This document shows, one piece after another, positions 1 to 11,985 of a stretch of DNA of 64,000 nucleotides. Numbering within the stretch: position 1 is the stretch's first letter; every line of letters starts with the position of its first letter. The stretch covers positions 58,095,340 through 58,159,339 of the forward strand of contig CM043942.1 of NCBI GenBank assembly GCA_014529385.2, written 5' to 3'. The DNA is from Adiantum capillus-veneris (Eukaryota; Streptophyta; Polypodiopsida; Polypodiales; Pteridaceae). Both the position numbers and the translations under genes were made by a program. The notes under the pieces were generated by a model, which did no database searches, was not told the DNA's origin, and was given only the letters and a program-made list of their open reading frames with translations.

Positions 1-963
1 ATGCCCCTGCTGAACCAAGCCTGATACCACAACATTCCAAGTCACCAGGTTCCGCTTTGCACATGTTTGGTAAATAGAAAGCCCATCAATTGAGCTACCA
101 CACCTCAAGTACAAATCAATGAGGGTGTTAGAAACACCACAATCGGACTCATAGCCAGCCTCAATCACAAAACAATGAATCAGCATACCTTGATAGAGGT
201 TTGCCGAGTTTGAACAAGCTTTTAATATGCATGCCATAGTAACTTTTGTTGCTGAAAGCCCACTCATGTACATCTGTTGAAAATAACTAAGGGCCTTGTT
301 CTCAAATCCACGCTGTACAAGCCCTGCAATTAGTGCATTCCATGTCACCACATCGATCTTTGATGACCTTTCAAAAATGCATTGTGCATCCTCAAGACAA
401 CTACATTTCGCATACATACTGATCAAAGCATTGCAAACATACGAATCATACGCATAATTACTTTCAAGAACATGAGAATGAACAACTTTACCACATAGAA
501 TGTTCCCTAAAGTTGCAATTGCTTTAAGAACTGCAAGGTACACATGACCATCTGCATCCAAGCCGGATTGTTGCATGTCAGAATACAACGAGAGAGCTCT
601 TTCATCGTGCCCGAGTTTGGAATTGGCAGCAATGATCGCACTCCACGAAAAGACATTGGGCTTGTGTATCTTGTCAAAAACCTGACTTGCTTCTGCCAAT
701 CTTCCAGTTGCAGCATACAATCGGATGAGGTAGGTCCCAAGCATGGTGTCAGCATCGAGCCCATTGCTTGAGATGAGCACCTGGATCACAGCCCCTCCCT
801 CTACATCCCCTTTGTCAATGCAACACTGCAGGAGGCGAGCGTATAGAGAGGATGCTTGGCAACATGCGTTAACACAGAGGGAGCCCACATAATCAAGGGC
901 GTGATGAAGTTGCCCCTGCTCACACAATCTCTTCAACGCTTGGAGAGATGCTTGGCTCTGCAT
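1..963 (-). CDS. Pentatricopeptide-repeat (PPR) protein, N-terminal 321 residues, cut by window edge
   Basis: Minus-strand open frame with no stop from the ATG at 963-961 to the window edge. An in-frame TAG lies four codons upstream, which fixes this start. After a short N-terminus (MQSQASLQALKRLCEQGQL) come tandem ~35-residue helical repeats of plant PPR type. Signatures seen include LGTYLIRLYAATGRLAEASQ, VFSWSAIIAANSKLG, YVCNALISMYAKCSCLEDAQ, DVVTWNALIAGLVQRG and GVSNTLIDLYLRCG. The alternating repeat style (NALISMYAKC, VVTWNALI) is that of PLS-class PPR proteins, which bind organellar RNA and often carry C-terminal E/DYW editing domains; that end is outside the window. No obvious transit peptide is seen, and an upstream exon cannot be excluded. 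No frameshift is seen, so it is probably a functional host gene. Confidence 0.87.
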   Translation of the reverse strand, partial: MQSQASLQALKRLCEQGQLHHALDYVGSLCVNACCQASSLYARLLQCCIDKGDVEGGAVIQVLISSNGLDADTMLGTYLIRLYAATGRLAEASQVFDKIHKPNVFSWSAIIAANSKLGHDERALSLYSDMQQSGLDADGHVYLAVLKAIATLGNILCGKVVHSHVLESNYAYDSYVCNALISMYAKCSCLEDAQCIFERSSKIDVVTWNALIAGLVQRGFENKALSYFQQMYMSGLSATKVTMACILKACSNSANLYQGMLIHCFVIEAGYESDCGVSNTLIDLYLRCGSSIDGLSIYQTCAKRNLVTWNVVVSGLVQQGH

Positions 964-1045
964 AAATTGAAGCTAACCATGGTCCAAGTACGGCATCGTA
1001 AGCACCTTCATGCCCCTCGAACAGAAACACATAGCTGACTGTTCC

Positions 1046-1051
1046 TTTTTT

Positions 1052-1082
<31 letters not shown>

Positions 1083-1087
1083 GGGGG
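1046..1087. repeat. T16 followed by G26 homopolymer tract
   Basis: Sixteen T then twenty-six G read directly. On the minus strand this is C26-A16 just upstream of the PPR start codon. The true length may be affected by sequencing or assembly error. Confidence 0.9.
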
Positions 1088-2010
1088 AGAGAGAGAAGAG
1101 AAAAGGAAATTGTGCCTACACCAACGCGAAGTAAAAACTGTTACATAAGAGAAACAAGTGATAAAATCACGATGATGAGAGACATCTAAGTAAAAACAAT
1201 TGACAGTTTCTTCATAGTCCTTAAAGCCTTTAACTTTCAAAATAACCATTTCAATCATCTCCTCAAAACTAACTTTAAAGGGTGGTTGCAAGTATCATTG
1301 ATTTAGGCCCATAGAGTGGCTCCAAATCCACTAATTACAAATCCGAGTATGTGGCAACGATTCTTAAAAAAGAAAAAGAATTGACAAGCAGAATTTAGTG
1401 TGGATTCGTTTTGTGCATTGCAAAGAATAGGTGTTGCAGGTCAAGCTAGTGTAGGGCAAGGCAACCACGGCCACATTTGTAAGGGAAAAAGCAAGCGACA
1501 GCTAGCTTGCACTACTGATGTTTGCATTGTAGGCTGCGTAAGGGTTTTTTTTAATTAAAAGCCTCTAACTGCATGTGACAATCGTCTATCGACGAACTGG
1601 CTAGCATGGTCAGCGCGTTGCACATCTGTGAGGAGACGAGACCGATTTCGTTTCTTTTCTACATTGACAACTTGAAATTTTACACATACCGAAGATAATT
1701 GAATTAGAGATGTGGTGGAATCTGTGACGATTCTAGTGATTAAATGTGAGAACCTTTCAGTAGGAGATACTCGACTAAAAGAAGCAATATTCACTACTCA
1801 AGCCAAACGTAAGTAGGGATACTTTCAAGACTCCTGCAATTTTTCATATGAAGCTCCTCCTAAGTTGTGAGGTAGCATACACTCCCCTCAATATGCTCGA
1901 GCTTGTCACAACTTTCGATGTTACATGAAATATCAAAAGTTGTATCCAATATCCCTCTTCAAAGATTGTAGTCAATGGGTCTAGCATGAATTGGTTTATG
2001 CTCTCTTCAG

Positions 2011-2070
2011 CCTAGGAAATTCATTAGTGATACTAGGGAGCCTAGGAAATTCATTAGTGATACTAGGGAG
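2011..2070. repeat. Perfect 30-bp tandem duplication
   Basis: The unit at 2011-2040, beginning CCTAGGAAATTC and ending CTAGGGAG, is repeated without mismatch at 2041-2070. Confidence 0.97.
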
Positions 2071-2427
2071 ACCTCACCTGCATGCAATGAAATTTCCTTT
2101 TTGACTCCTACATACAGGGAGTATACATGGCCTTCCTTCATAAAATCTATCTTTTTTTCCTTATAAAACCCCCTCTATTATACACTCATGTGATACCATA
2201 TGGTAACCCTTAGTTGATACCCCAGGATCTTCAAAGGACACTCAGATCACTTCGTCTCTATTGATTCAATTCCTTCACTTGTTTAAGTTCCTTGACCTGA
2301 AGTACATGAATAATCACAAATATTCATTGTTAAACTACTTCTAAACCAACCTTTTACTCTACAAAATGGCTACTTGTTCTTGATGGTTTCAAGGCTTCCA
2401 TCCACACTCTTGCCTAATTTTTGTGAG

Positions 2428-2429
<2 letters not shown>

Positions 2430-2485
<56 letters not shown>
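2430..2485. repeat. (CT)n microsatellite
   Basis: An uninterrupted CT dinucleotide run of about 56 bp, at the left border of the array of TTTTTAGGGTTTC motifs. Confidence 0.97.
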
Positions 2486-2487
<2 letters not shown>

Positions 2488-2866
2488 GGGTCTCTCACTG
2501 TTTTTAGGGTTTCGTCACTTCTTCTTTGTTGTTTTTAGGGTCTTGAAATTGCCTTTTGGCTGTTTTTAGGGTTGTCACTGTTCTTTTGCTGTTTTTAGGA
2601 CTTCAAAACTGTTTTTTTACTTTTTTAACGATTTCGTCACTGTTTAATGTTGTTTTGTAGGGTTTCATCACAGTTTCTTGCTATTTTAAGAATTTTGAAA
2701 CTGTTTTTTTGTTGTTTTTTAGGGTTTCATCATTGTTTCTTGTTTTTTAGGGTTTTGCCATAGTTTTTTGTTGGTTTTTAGGGTTTCAAATTTGTGTTTT
2801 GCTATTTTTTAAGGTTTTACAAGCGTTTCTTGCTGTTTTTAGGGTTTCTTATACTTTTTTGTTGTT
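2486..2866 (+). repeat. Degenerate array of GTTTTTAGGGTTTC units (telomere-motif-like)
   Basis: About ten imperfect copies of a 35-50 bp unit built round TGTTTTTAGGGTTTC with TCACTGTTTCTTG spacers. The core contains the plant telomeric heptamer TTTAGGG but is spaced, so it is a minisatellite rather than telomere. It lies between two CT tracts and directly precedes the LINE ORF1, so it may be part of the LINE 5' UTR (inference). Confidence 0.8.
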
Positions 2867-2868
2867 TT

Positions 2869-2871
<3 letters not shown>

Positions 2872-2951
<80 letters not shown>

Positions 2952-2952
2952 C
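2872..2952. repeat. (CT)n then (CTAT)n microsatellite abutting the ORF1 start
   Basis: About 60 bp of CT followed by about five CTAT units, ending immediately before the ATG at 2953. The same reading frame stays open through the repeat back to 2794, giving a Ser-Leu run, but ORF1 homology begins after it. Confidence 0.95.
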
Positions 2953-3867
2953 ATGGGAAGCGTTGAAGAAGTGTCAACGGCTTCCCCCACGTGTAAGAAG
3001 ACGCATCCCTCGTCGGCCGCCCACAAAGCCTCTTTCATGCGGACAGGGAAAAGGATGTTGGTAATAGAGAAGGAAATGAGAGAATGGAGAAACGAAGTTG
3101 AAGAGTGGAGGAAGGAGAGGAGCACTACTTCAAAGATGGACCGAGAAAGAGATGGCATGTGTAGGAGGATCGCTTCGCTCGAGGAGAAAGTGGTCATCCA
3201 AGATTCCATCATCCGAAATCTACAAGCAAAAAGTGGGCAGCTCGAAGAAGACGAAATTCAGTCATCCATGATGGAAGAATTGAATACTATGAGAGAAGAA
3301 ATACGGGTTATCAAGGAAGGTGAGGAGAAGAAGTCATGGGTTGTTTTCATCTCCGCAACACAAAAGAAAGTAGAGGAGGCCGAAAAATGGATTGAGGTTG
3401 CCAAGACAGGGAAAGGTAAGGAAGCTCCTTGTACACCCACTCTTATTAACATGACCCTCGAAGAGGAACAAAGGAGGAGGATGCGGGCTCTACATGTGAG
3501 GGTCACTGGCCTCAAGGACATAAACAATGTGGAAAAAGAGGTCACAAGCCTCACATCCATGGTGGGGGTGGACAAGCCTTCACACACAAAGGCATGGAGA
3601 GTGGGTAATAAGAGTGATGGCCCAGGAGAATCTTCAAAAGGGAGAGCTCTCATACTACACTTCCGCTCCTTGGAAGAGAAGAAGGAATTCTTGAGAAAGA
3701 GGCCTACTCTCAAGAAGACAGGTATTTTTCTCGATGATGATCTCACTGTCTCACAGCTTGCGCATATGAGAGAGGTAATGCCAGAGATTAAGGCGGCAAG
3801 GGAGAAGGGAAAGATGGCCTTTTACAGAGATGGTCAGGTGGTGATTGTAGAGCGGCGCTCTACATGA
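2953..3867 (+). CDS. LINE ORF1: coiled-coil nucleic-acid-binding protein
   Basis: Uninterrupted 304-residue frame starting MGSVEEVSTASP, just after the CTAT repeat. Residues ~35-160 are Lys/Glu/Arg-rich with heptad-like spacing (MREWRNEVEEWRKERS, IASLEEKVV, MEELNTMREEIRVIKEGEEK), consistent with a coiled coil. The C-terminal third (RALHVRVTGLKDI, RALILHFRSLEEKKEFL, FLDDDLTVSQLAHMREVMPE, GKMAFYRDGQVVIVE) has the layout of the RRM plus C-terminal domain of L1-type ORF1p, which coats the LINE RNA and acts as a chaperone. It ends 30 bp before the ORF2 start at 3898, a normal ORF1-ORF2 arrangement. That it is still open while ORF2 has decayed is notable. The alternative upstream start at 2794 only adds repeat-encoded Ser/Leu. 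Confidence 0.75.
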   Translation: MGSVEEVSTASPTCKKTHPSSAAHKASFMRTGKRMLVIEKEMREWRNEVEEWRKERSTTSKMDRERDGMCRRIASLEEKVVIQDSIIRNLQAKSGQLEEDEIQSSMMEELNTMREEIRVIKEGEEKKSWVVFISATQKKVEEAEKWIEVAKTGKGKEAPCTPTLINMTLEEEQRRRMRALHVRVTGLKDINNVEKEVTSLTSMVGVDKPSHTKAWRVGNKSDGPGESSKGRALILHFRSLEEKKEFLRKRPTLKKTGIFLDDDLTVSQLAHMREVMPEIKAAREKGKMAFYRDGQVVIVERRST

Positions 3868-3897
3868 CGGTGTGAGACCTATGGAACCACATTGAAG

Positions 3898-5975
3898 ATG
3901 GCTACTTGGAATTGTATGGATCTATGAGGTTGGACGTTGGTGCCTTTGAGGACAGTTTCAAAGATAGGGACATTGTTTTCTTCTCAGAGACGCATCAGGC
4001 CCCCGGACTGCTTATGCCACATGTGGTGGGATACAGATGGGAGACAGCCCACAGGACAGTCGCGACATCTGAGCATGGAAGTAGAGGTTCAAGAGGAGTA
4101 GCAGTGCTATTTAGGGAGGAGTTATAGCCACTACTACATATTGTACGGAGAGATGATCATGCTAGATACATGTGGGTGAGGCTGAGAGCTGACACGAGCC
4201 GATTTCTATACATTGCCATACGTTACTTCTCCCCTAGTACTTCAGTATATGCTGCATCCAGAGGACAGTCACCTTTCTCTATACTAGATGATGATATATG
4301 GGAGTTTTCTAGGGATGGTGATATCATCCTCCTAGGGGACTTCAATGCCCAAACGGACAACTCTCAAACAGTCTTCTACGACACTTCAGATGAGATGCTT
4401 AGAGAGCTGGATGTGGGTGAGTTGGGGCTTGATAGATGCTCACATGACAGAGAGCAGATGGAGTATGCGAGATACCTCACGAAGATGATGACTGCACATG
4501 GGTTAGCCATACTTCAGCGATTTCCTAGAGCACCCAGTTTCACATGCTTTCCACACAGACACGGGGCCAGTACAATGGACTATGTTATGGCACAACCGAG
4601 CTTTATTCCTTGTATTTAGGATTTCATAATGGGAGCGAGACCAATGGGCGTAGCAGTGGATCATGCACTTTTGGCATTTTATGTTTCATTTCTATATAGT
4701 ACAACCCAGACATCAGGAGGTATGTCACATACCCGTTATACATTTACACGAGAGACTGACTCAGTTTATACAGAGGAGATCTATAGCCATCTATACATAG
4801 CTGGTCCTGGCCTCTCAGTGGAGGAGTGCACCAATTTAATGACGGGGACACTGCATGGTGCAATCAGAGGCATACCCACACACGCAGTCAGAGGCGATAT
4901 TCTAGGAGCATGCCCCATAATAGTTGGTATGATGAGGAGTGCAGAGAGATGAGAGCCTAGCTTCATAGGGATATTCTTTTAGGAGTCATCACTTACAGAC
5001 AATCTCGAATTGCTTCCCGACGCCTTGTGTGACGGAAGAAACGAGCTTACTTGGCCCAGATGGAGCAAGACTTGTATCAATTCTTCTTGAGTAGAGACTC
5101 AGGAGAGCCATGGCGATTCTTTCATGAGCAATCCCCTCCCCCAGTGATTACTTCTCGTTATGTGTGGGGCTAGTATGCCTCATCATTATATACAGTTCCT
5201 GGACAGGACCCCCTTCCAGATCCTACAAAGCCATGCCCACCTACCAGCACCTTCTTTACCACTGAGATGGTAAAGAGAGCCATTGACAGGATGAGCACTA
5301 GCAAGGCATATGATCATGATGGTCTAGTAGCAGAGCACTTTACACATGCTAGAGATATGCTAGTAGAGGTTCTTGTAGTGTTGTTCAATCGTGCTATGTG
5401 TGAGGAGTTACCTGAGACTTGGAGGTTGTCTACTATTGTGCCTATCTTCAAAGCAGGTGATCCTACAGAGCCTGAGAATTACCACACTATTATGGTTGGG
5501 GCATACATTGGCACGGTTGTATGCATCCATTCTTGAGCAACATTTGAGTAATTGGGCTGAGGGTGAGGGTGTACGAGCAAAGTGCCAGGCAGGTTTCATG
5601 AGGGGTTTCTCCACTCTTGATCATATTCTGACACTCAGAGCCATCATTGGGGAGGGCAGGTTACATGGGAGACGGATTTATTGTAGCTTTGTGGATTTTT
5701 GCAAAGCATTTGACATGGTATCGAGAGCTTAATTGATGCGCAGATTGTAAGAGATGGAGGTGCCCATAGTGTTGATTTGGGGGATTATGGCTCTATACAG
5801 ATCAGTGATGGGACATGTACGCGCTCTGGAGGGGATATCTGATTTAGTTCACTCCACCATTGGGGTGAAACAGGGTTGCCCATTGTCTCCTACTCTATTT
5901 GGTATGTATGTTGATGAGGTGTCTGATTACATTGACAGAGAGGGTGACAAAGGTGCCCAACTAGCAGCGACGTGG
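3898..5975 (+). pseudogene. LINE ORF2, endonuclease and first half of reverse transcriptase (decayed, 5' part)
   Basis: Begins ATGGCTACTTGGAATTGT, giving MATWNCMDL and then a stop; the AP-endonuclease of LINEs starts this way. Further endonuclease motifs follow in broken frames: DIVFFSETHQAP (~3964), GDIILLGDFNAQTD (~4318), MDYVMAQ (~4577). RT motifs follow from ~5267: AIDRMSTSKAYDHDGLVAEH, LPETWRLSTIVPIFKAGDP, CQAGFMRGFSTLDHILTLR, CSFVDFCKAFDMV and GVKQGCPLSPTLFGMYVDEV. Several stops and frameshifts make it non-functional. The frame is cut at 5975, just before the YADD catalytic motif, by element A; the YADD half resumes at 16772. Confidence 0.9.
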
Positions 5976-6106
5976 TGTCAGGCCAAGGGCAGGGCCAAGG
6001 GCCAGGACGGACATGCGGTCAAGGGGCGCTATATTTAGGGGCTAGGAGTCTATATATGGCACGGTTGGGTGGAGAGTTGCATGGTCCAGTCCCCCGCAGT
6101 CTTACA
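5976..6106 (+). repeat. Element A 5' LTR (about 131 bp)
   Basis: Starts TGTCAGGCCAAGGGC and ends CTTACA immediately before the primer site. It contains TATA-like GCTATATTTAGG and CTATATATGG. Only its first ~44-56 bp is present at the 3' end of the element. Confidence 0.65.
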
Positions 6107-6119
6107 TTGGTATCAGAGC
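6107..6119 (+). promoter_or_regulatory. Element A primer-binding site (tRNA-Met type)
   Basis: TTGGTATCAGAGC directly follows the putative LTR end; this is the complement of the 3' end of plant initiator tRNA-Met and matches the site used by Copia-1 at 7264. Confidence 0.85.
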
Positions 6120-6189
6120 TCAGGGGAGAGGAGGAGGCAGCACGGAGCTATGGAGGGGGGAAGCATGGCGTTCTCTCTGGAAGCATGGC

Positions 6190-7035
<846 letters not shown>

Positions 7036-7262
7036 TGTTACCATATACATGTGGTAGTGATGTGTGTGAACACACTAGGACCGCCGGGGCATTTTTTCCC
7101 TCTTTAGGAGGTTTTTTCCCCCGTGCATTGTATATACGCCCATCACTCTAGGGCTACTTATCTTTCCATTGCACACTAAGTAACACACTCTCTATTGTGT
7201 GCCTTGAGCTTCCTTCGTCTTCTCCAAGCTGTGTGTGTTTCTCTGCAACCCTAATTCCAACA
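7036..7262 (+). repeat. Copia-1 5' LTR
   Basis: TG...CA-bounded, 227 bp. TATA-like TGTATATACG occurs at about 7129, followed by the leader ending CTAATTCCAACA. The next bases are the primer site. Confidence 0.95.
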
Positions 7263-7263
7263 A

Positions 7264-7276
7264 TTGGTATCAGAGC
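7264..7276 (+). promoter_or_regulatory. Copia-1 primer-binding site
   Basis: TTGGTATCAGAGC one base after the LTR, complementary to the initiator tRNA-Met 3' end. Confidence 0.93.
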
Positions 7277-7624
7277 AGGTCACGTCCTCTCGGGCTTAGT
7301 CACCAGCTGCTCCAGCACACGCCTGCTCACTTTCTCCGATTTCAGTGAGCTTTGGCGAGCGTTCGCAGGTCGACAAATATTTTGGGAGAGCTTGAGGAGC
7401 TTGGTCTGCTCAGAATTTTGATTTGGGCTCATTTCGGCCTCCGTTTCCACTACGGGCAGTACTGCACAGGCTATTTCGTCATTTTGTGCAGATTTTCTGT
7501 CAGTGCCGTTTTCTGCATAACAGGTGCCTTATAGTCTTCTACGGTTTGTGCTATATAGCACAAGTTGTTCCCGCTCCATTTCTCCTATTTTCGGGCAGTT
7601 TTCACATCAGGTGCAGCATTTACC

Positions 7625-10600
7625 ATGGCTGACAACAACAACACAAGTGTGTTCAAGATGTTTGCTGCTGAGGACAGGTTGGATGGGGACAACTACCCTA
7701 TGTGGGCTTATATGATGCAACATGTTCTTGTGTCAAAAGGTGTCTGGAACATTGTGCAGGGCATTGATGTACGTCCTGGTTCTGAAGATGTAGGCGATGT
7801 TGAGGATGTTGCAAGTCTTGCTGCAAGGATTGCAGCTGTTAGAGTTGTTTTGCCTACGGCAGAACAAGCTCGTTGGGATGTTAAGGATGCGCAGGCTCAT
7901 GCATTGATTGCGTTGTCTGTGAAGCGCACCATCATTCCTCACATCCGCTCAGCAAAATCTGCAAAACAGGCTTGGGATATTCTAGCAGGTCTTTATGCAA
8001 GCCGCAATGAGGCTAAAATTGCTTTGCTGCATAAAGAGCTAGAGTCGAAGATTATGCATGAGGAAGATGATATGGACACTTTCCTTGCTAGTGTCAAGGA
8101 TATCAATGAGCAACTCATTTCTGCAGGTGAAGTCATTTCGGACAGTTCCCTTGTGCAGACTGTTCTTGATGCCTTACCAGATTCCTACCAGACTTTTGCT
8201 AGTACTTGGAGACTCATGACCCAAGGAAATCCTGAAGTTGTCAAGTTTGATGCATTATGCACATTGCTGTTGCAAGAGTCACTTTCTAGAAAAAACAGGA
8301 CTAGGCAGTGTGCAGTTGAACAGGCTTTTATTGCTTCTCAAAGAAAGGGTGGTAACAGTAATGCAGCCACTTCTTATGGTTCTGCTGCGAGTGGCAAAAA
8401 TTCTGTTCCTAATGCTTCTGCTGGCAGCACTTCGTCTGGTAATTCTGGTGATAAGGGCAAAAAGAAGATGCGTTGCCATTATTGTAAAGCCAATGATCAC
8501 TTGATCAAGTCGTGTCCTAAGTTGAAGGCCAAAGAGGCTAAGAAGAAAGAGGGTGGTTCCACTGCAAATGTTGGTTCCACTACAAATGCAGCCATTGTTG
8601 AGTCTTCTGTGAAAGGAGATTGTGATGCTGATGTTGATGCAGAATGGGCTTTTAGCGCAGAGTGCACTTACAATCCTGCTGTCCATGATGCATGCTTGTC
8701 AATTGCTGCAGATTCACATGTGTGGTATTTCGACAGTGGTGCTACAAAGCACATTACCTCACATCGTGAATTGTTTACCTCTCTCAAGTCTGTCCTTCAT
8801 GGGAATTCAGTCACTTGTGCCAACAACGCCTCTTATCCAGTTCAGGGAGTTGGAAAGATTGTGCTCACTGCTGCTAATGGCAGTTCCTTCACACTTGTTG
8901 ATGCGCTTTACGTACCTGGGATCAAGAAGAATCTCTTGTCTGTATCCGCACTTGCTAGACTTGGACTTGTAGTCAAATTTGTGGATGACAGATGTACAGT
9001 TCATGATCTCAGTTTTGGTGATGAAATTGTTGCATCTGGGCTTTTGTGCCGTGGGCTGTATAAGCTCACTTTGTATGACAAGTGTGGACAAAATTTTGCC
9101 AATGCTGTTGCAGATTCAAGGGCTATTTCAGATGCAAAACTTTGGCATGCACGTTTTGGTCATCTGAATTTTGCCAGTTTGCTGCGTTTGCAGAAATCTG
9201 ATATGGTTGCTTCTTTGCCGCCTCTTGAAGCACCTGTCAAACATGTTTGTGAAGGCTGTATTCTGGGTAAAATGCAGCGTTCTAAGTTTCCAAAGGATGG
9301 TTCAGTTAGGGCCACATGCAGGTTGCAGCTTGTGCATAGTGATGTTTGTGGGCCCATGCAAACTCCGTCCTTGGGCAATTACCTGTACTTCGTGACTTTC
9401 ATTGATGATTACTCCAGGCATGCATGGGTGTTTCCGCTTAAAGCGAAGTCCGAAGTTTTTATGTGCTTCAAACAATTTTTGGCTATGGCTGAAAATGTCT
9501 CAAAATGTACTATGGGCACCCTCCGTTCCGATCGAGGGGGGAGTATATGTCTCATGAATTTAATGCATTTCTGGCTAGTCGTGGGATAAAACACCAATGT
9601 ACAGTGCCTTATACACCTCAGCAAAATGGTCTTGCTGAGAGGAAAAACAGGTCACTAACGGAAATGGCACGATGTATGGTCAAAAGTCAAGCTTTGCCGC
9701 ATTCTTTTTGGCTTGAGGCCATCATGTGTGCCACTTATGTACTTAACAGGTGTCCTACGAAAGCTTTGCAGTCTATTACTCCATATGAAGCATGGCATGA
9801 TAGAAAGCCTTCTATTGAGCACATGCGTGTTTTTGGCTGTTTGGCATATGCTTTGGTGCCACAAGTGCAGCACAGAAAATTGGATGATAAGGTTGTCAAA
9901 TGTATTTTTGTTGGTTATAGTGCTGAAAGCAAAGGTTACAGGTTGTATCATCCGCAAACAAAACGTATTCTGGTTTCACGGGATGTAGTGTTTGTGGAAG
10001 ATTCTGTTCAGCCCTTGCTGTCATGTACTAGAGACAGTAATGTAAGCTCACAGGACATTTATGACACTCTGTTGCCTCTTTTCAGTGGTGGAAATACGAA
10101 TGTAAGTTCCAATGAGGCAAATGTACAGCCTATGGGGGTTTCTGAAAATGTTTTAGAACAGCCTATTATTGATGCAGATGTACATGATGTACTTGATGAG
10201 GAAAGGGCTGAAAATGAGCAGGCTAGAGGTATGCCAAAATGGCTGGTGCACACTTTGCGTGACAGTAAATTGAATGCACCTTTATCTAGTCGTACTCGTT
10301 CAGACTCTCGCCATGCATCTTATGCATCAGATTGTTATGCTTTGGCTATGTCTAGTTTACATGATGTTGAGGAGCCTCTGTCTTTTGATGAAGCACAGAA
10401 TTCAGAAAATTGGATTGCTGCCATGAAATCAGAATATGATGCACTTATAGAGAATGACACATGGACTTTATGTGATTTGCCTCCTAGAAAAAAGGCCATT
10501 GGTACGAAGTGGGTTTACAAGTTGAAACGCAAGCCGGATGGTGAGATCGATCGCCATAAGGCTCGACTTGTTGCAAAGGGTTATGCACAACAAAAAGGCA

Positions 10601-11910
10601 TAGATTATGAAGAGACTTTTGCTCCCACTTGTCGTATGACTACTGTACGTTTTCTATGTGCATTGGCAGCTCATTTTGGTTGGGATGTACATCAATCAGA
10701 CATTGTTACTGCTTTCTTGAATGGTGACATATTTGAGGAAGTTTATGTAACGCAGCCTCGCGGTTTTGTCATAAAAGGGCAAGAGGACAAAGTGTGCAAA
10801 TGTAAGAAGGCTTTGTATGGGTTGAAGCAATCTCCTCGTGCTTGGTATGAGAAAACTGACACTCATTTGGTTAAACAAGGCTTTCGTAATAGTCCAACAG
10901 AAAGCACATTGTATGTAAAGCGTGAGGATGATGTATTTCTCATTGTGGTTCTTTATGTTGATGATTTGCTGATCACTGGACCAAATGAGAGATATATTGC
11001 TGAATTTAAGGCTGATTTGAATGCTACTTTCAAGATGAAAGATTTGGGGCTGTTGCATCATTACTTGGGTATACAGTTTAAGCAGTGTGATGGTGGTATT
11101 GCCTTGTGTCAGAAAAGTTACATGGAGACATTGCTATGTAAGTTTGGACTTGAGGATTGCAAACCTATTGCCACTCCCATGGAAACAGGTTTGAAGTTGA
11201 GTCTACATGATGCTGGCGATCCTGCTGATGTCACTCTTTACCAAACTGCTGTTGGCTGCCTCATTTATGTATGCAACACGAGGCCAGATATTCAGTTTGC
11301 AGTCTCGCAGGTCAGCAGATTTATGCATAGCCCAGGGTCTAAGCATTGGTAGGCTGTCAAGAGGATTTTCCGCTACCTTAGTGGCACTTTACATCTTGGC
11401 TTGTTTTATCCCAAGGGGGGATCATTGCCGCCAGACTTACATGCTTTTTCGGACTCAGATTGGGCTGGTTGTTTTGACACGCGAGTGTCCACAAGTGGTT
11501 TTTGTTTCATGCTTGGCAGTTCATGTATATCATGGTTGAGCAAGAAGCAACCTACTGTGGCCACTTCGAGTTGTGAGGCTGAGTACAGGGCAATCTTCAC
11601 AGCTACGGTTGAGTGTGTATGGCTCAGACGCCTTATGGCTGACTTGGGTGTTGGACAGGACACTGCCAACACTATCTACACTGACAGTCAGAGCGCATTG
11701 GCAGTTGCGAGGAACCCAGTTTTTCATGCTCGCACAAAGCACATTGAGGTGCATTACCACTATGTCAGGGAGAGTCTCTCAGCAGGAGAGATCAGCTTGG
11801 CTTATGTGCCAACACAGGACAACCTTGCAGATCTTTTCACAAAGGCATTGTCTCGTGAGAAGCTTGAAGCTTTCCGCAAAGCTTTGGGCTTACTCCCCTT
11901 TGTGGACTGA
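7625..11910 (+). pseudogene. Copia-1 Gag-Pol polyprotein with one frameshift and one nonsense codon
   Basis: Starts MADNNNTSVFKMFAAEDRLD; a longer frame from 7565 has no homology upstream of this Met. Gag (~1-330) ends in a CCHC knuckle, CHYCKANDHLIKSC (~residue 283). Protease has YFDSGATKHIT (~369). Integrase has LWHARFGHLNFASL, the pre-integrase HHCC, then HSDVCGP and FIDDYSRHAWVF. At the six-G run 9536-9541 one G appears missing, which shifts the frame just before the integrase EYMS motif; the second frame runs on through GTKWVYKLKR, AFLNGDIFEEVYV and the RT catalytic LYVDDLLITG (~10960). TAG at 11350-11352 stands where a Glu codon would be expected, followed by RNase H (FSDSDWAGC, SSCEAEYRA, YTDSQSAL, KHIEVHYHYV) to the stop at 11910. 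Confidence 0.96.
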
Positions 11911-11985
11911 TCCTGTCCTCAGGGCATGGCACTTCCCTTTACTCATGTGCCAGCTCTCGTTCACCGCATCACTCCAGGGGGGATT

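Larger units (their letters stand above)
964..2429. other. Region upstream of the PPR gene; no gene recognised
   Basis: Both strands carry only short, frequently stopped frames. It holds a T16-G26 tract about 80 bp upstream of the PPR start and a perfect 30-bp tandem duplication. I cannot assign a promoter with confidence. Confidence 0.6.

Noticed and set aside
920-1291. 123-residue minus-strand frame across the poly-G/T tract
   Set aside because: It overlaps the PPR gene start in another frame and reads through the homopolymer as Pro/Lys; no homology.
2486-2866. True telomere or interstitial telomeric repeat
   Set aside because: TTTAGGG cores are spaced by 30-40 bp of other sequence and not in heptamer tandem.
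2794-2952. N-terminal extension of LINE ORF1 through the CT tract
   Set aside because: It encodes repeat-derived Ser/Leu and TTTAGGG-array sequence; conserved-looking protein starts at the Met at 2953.
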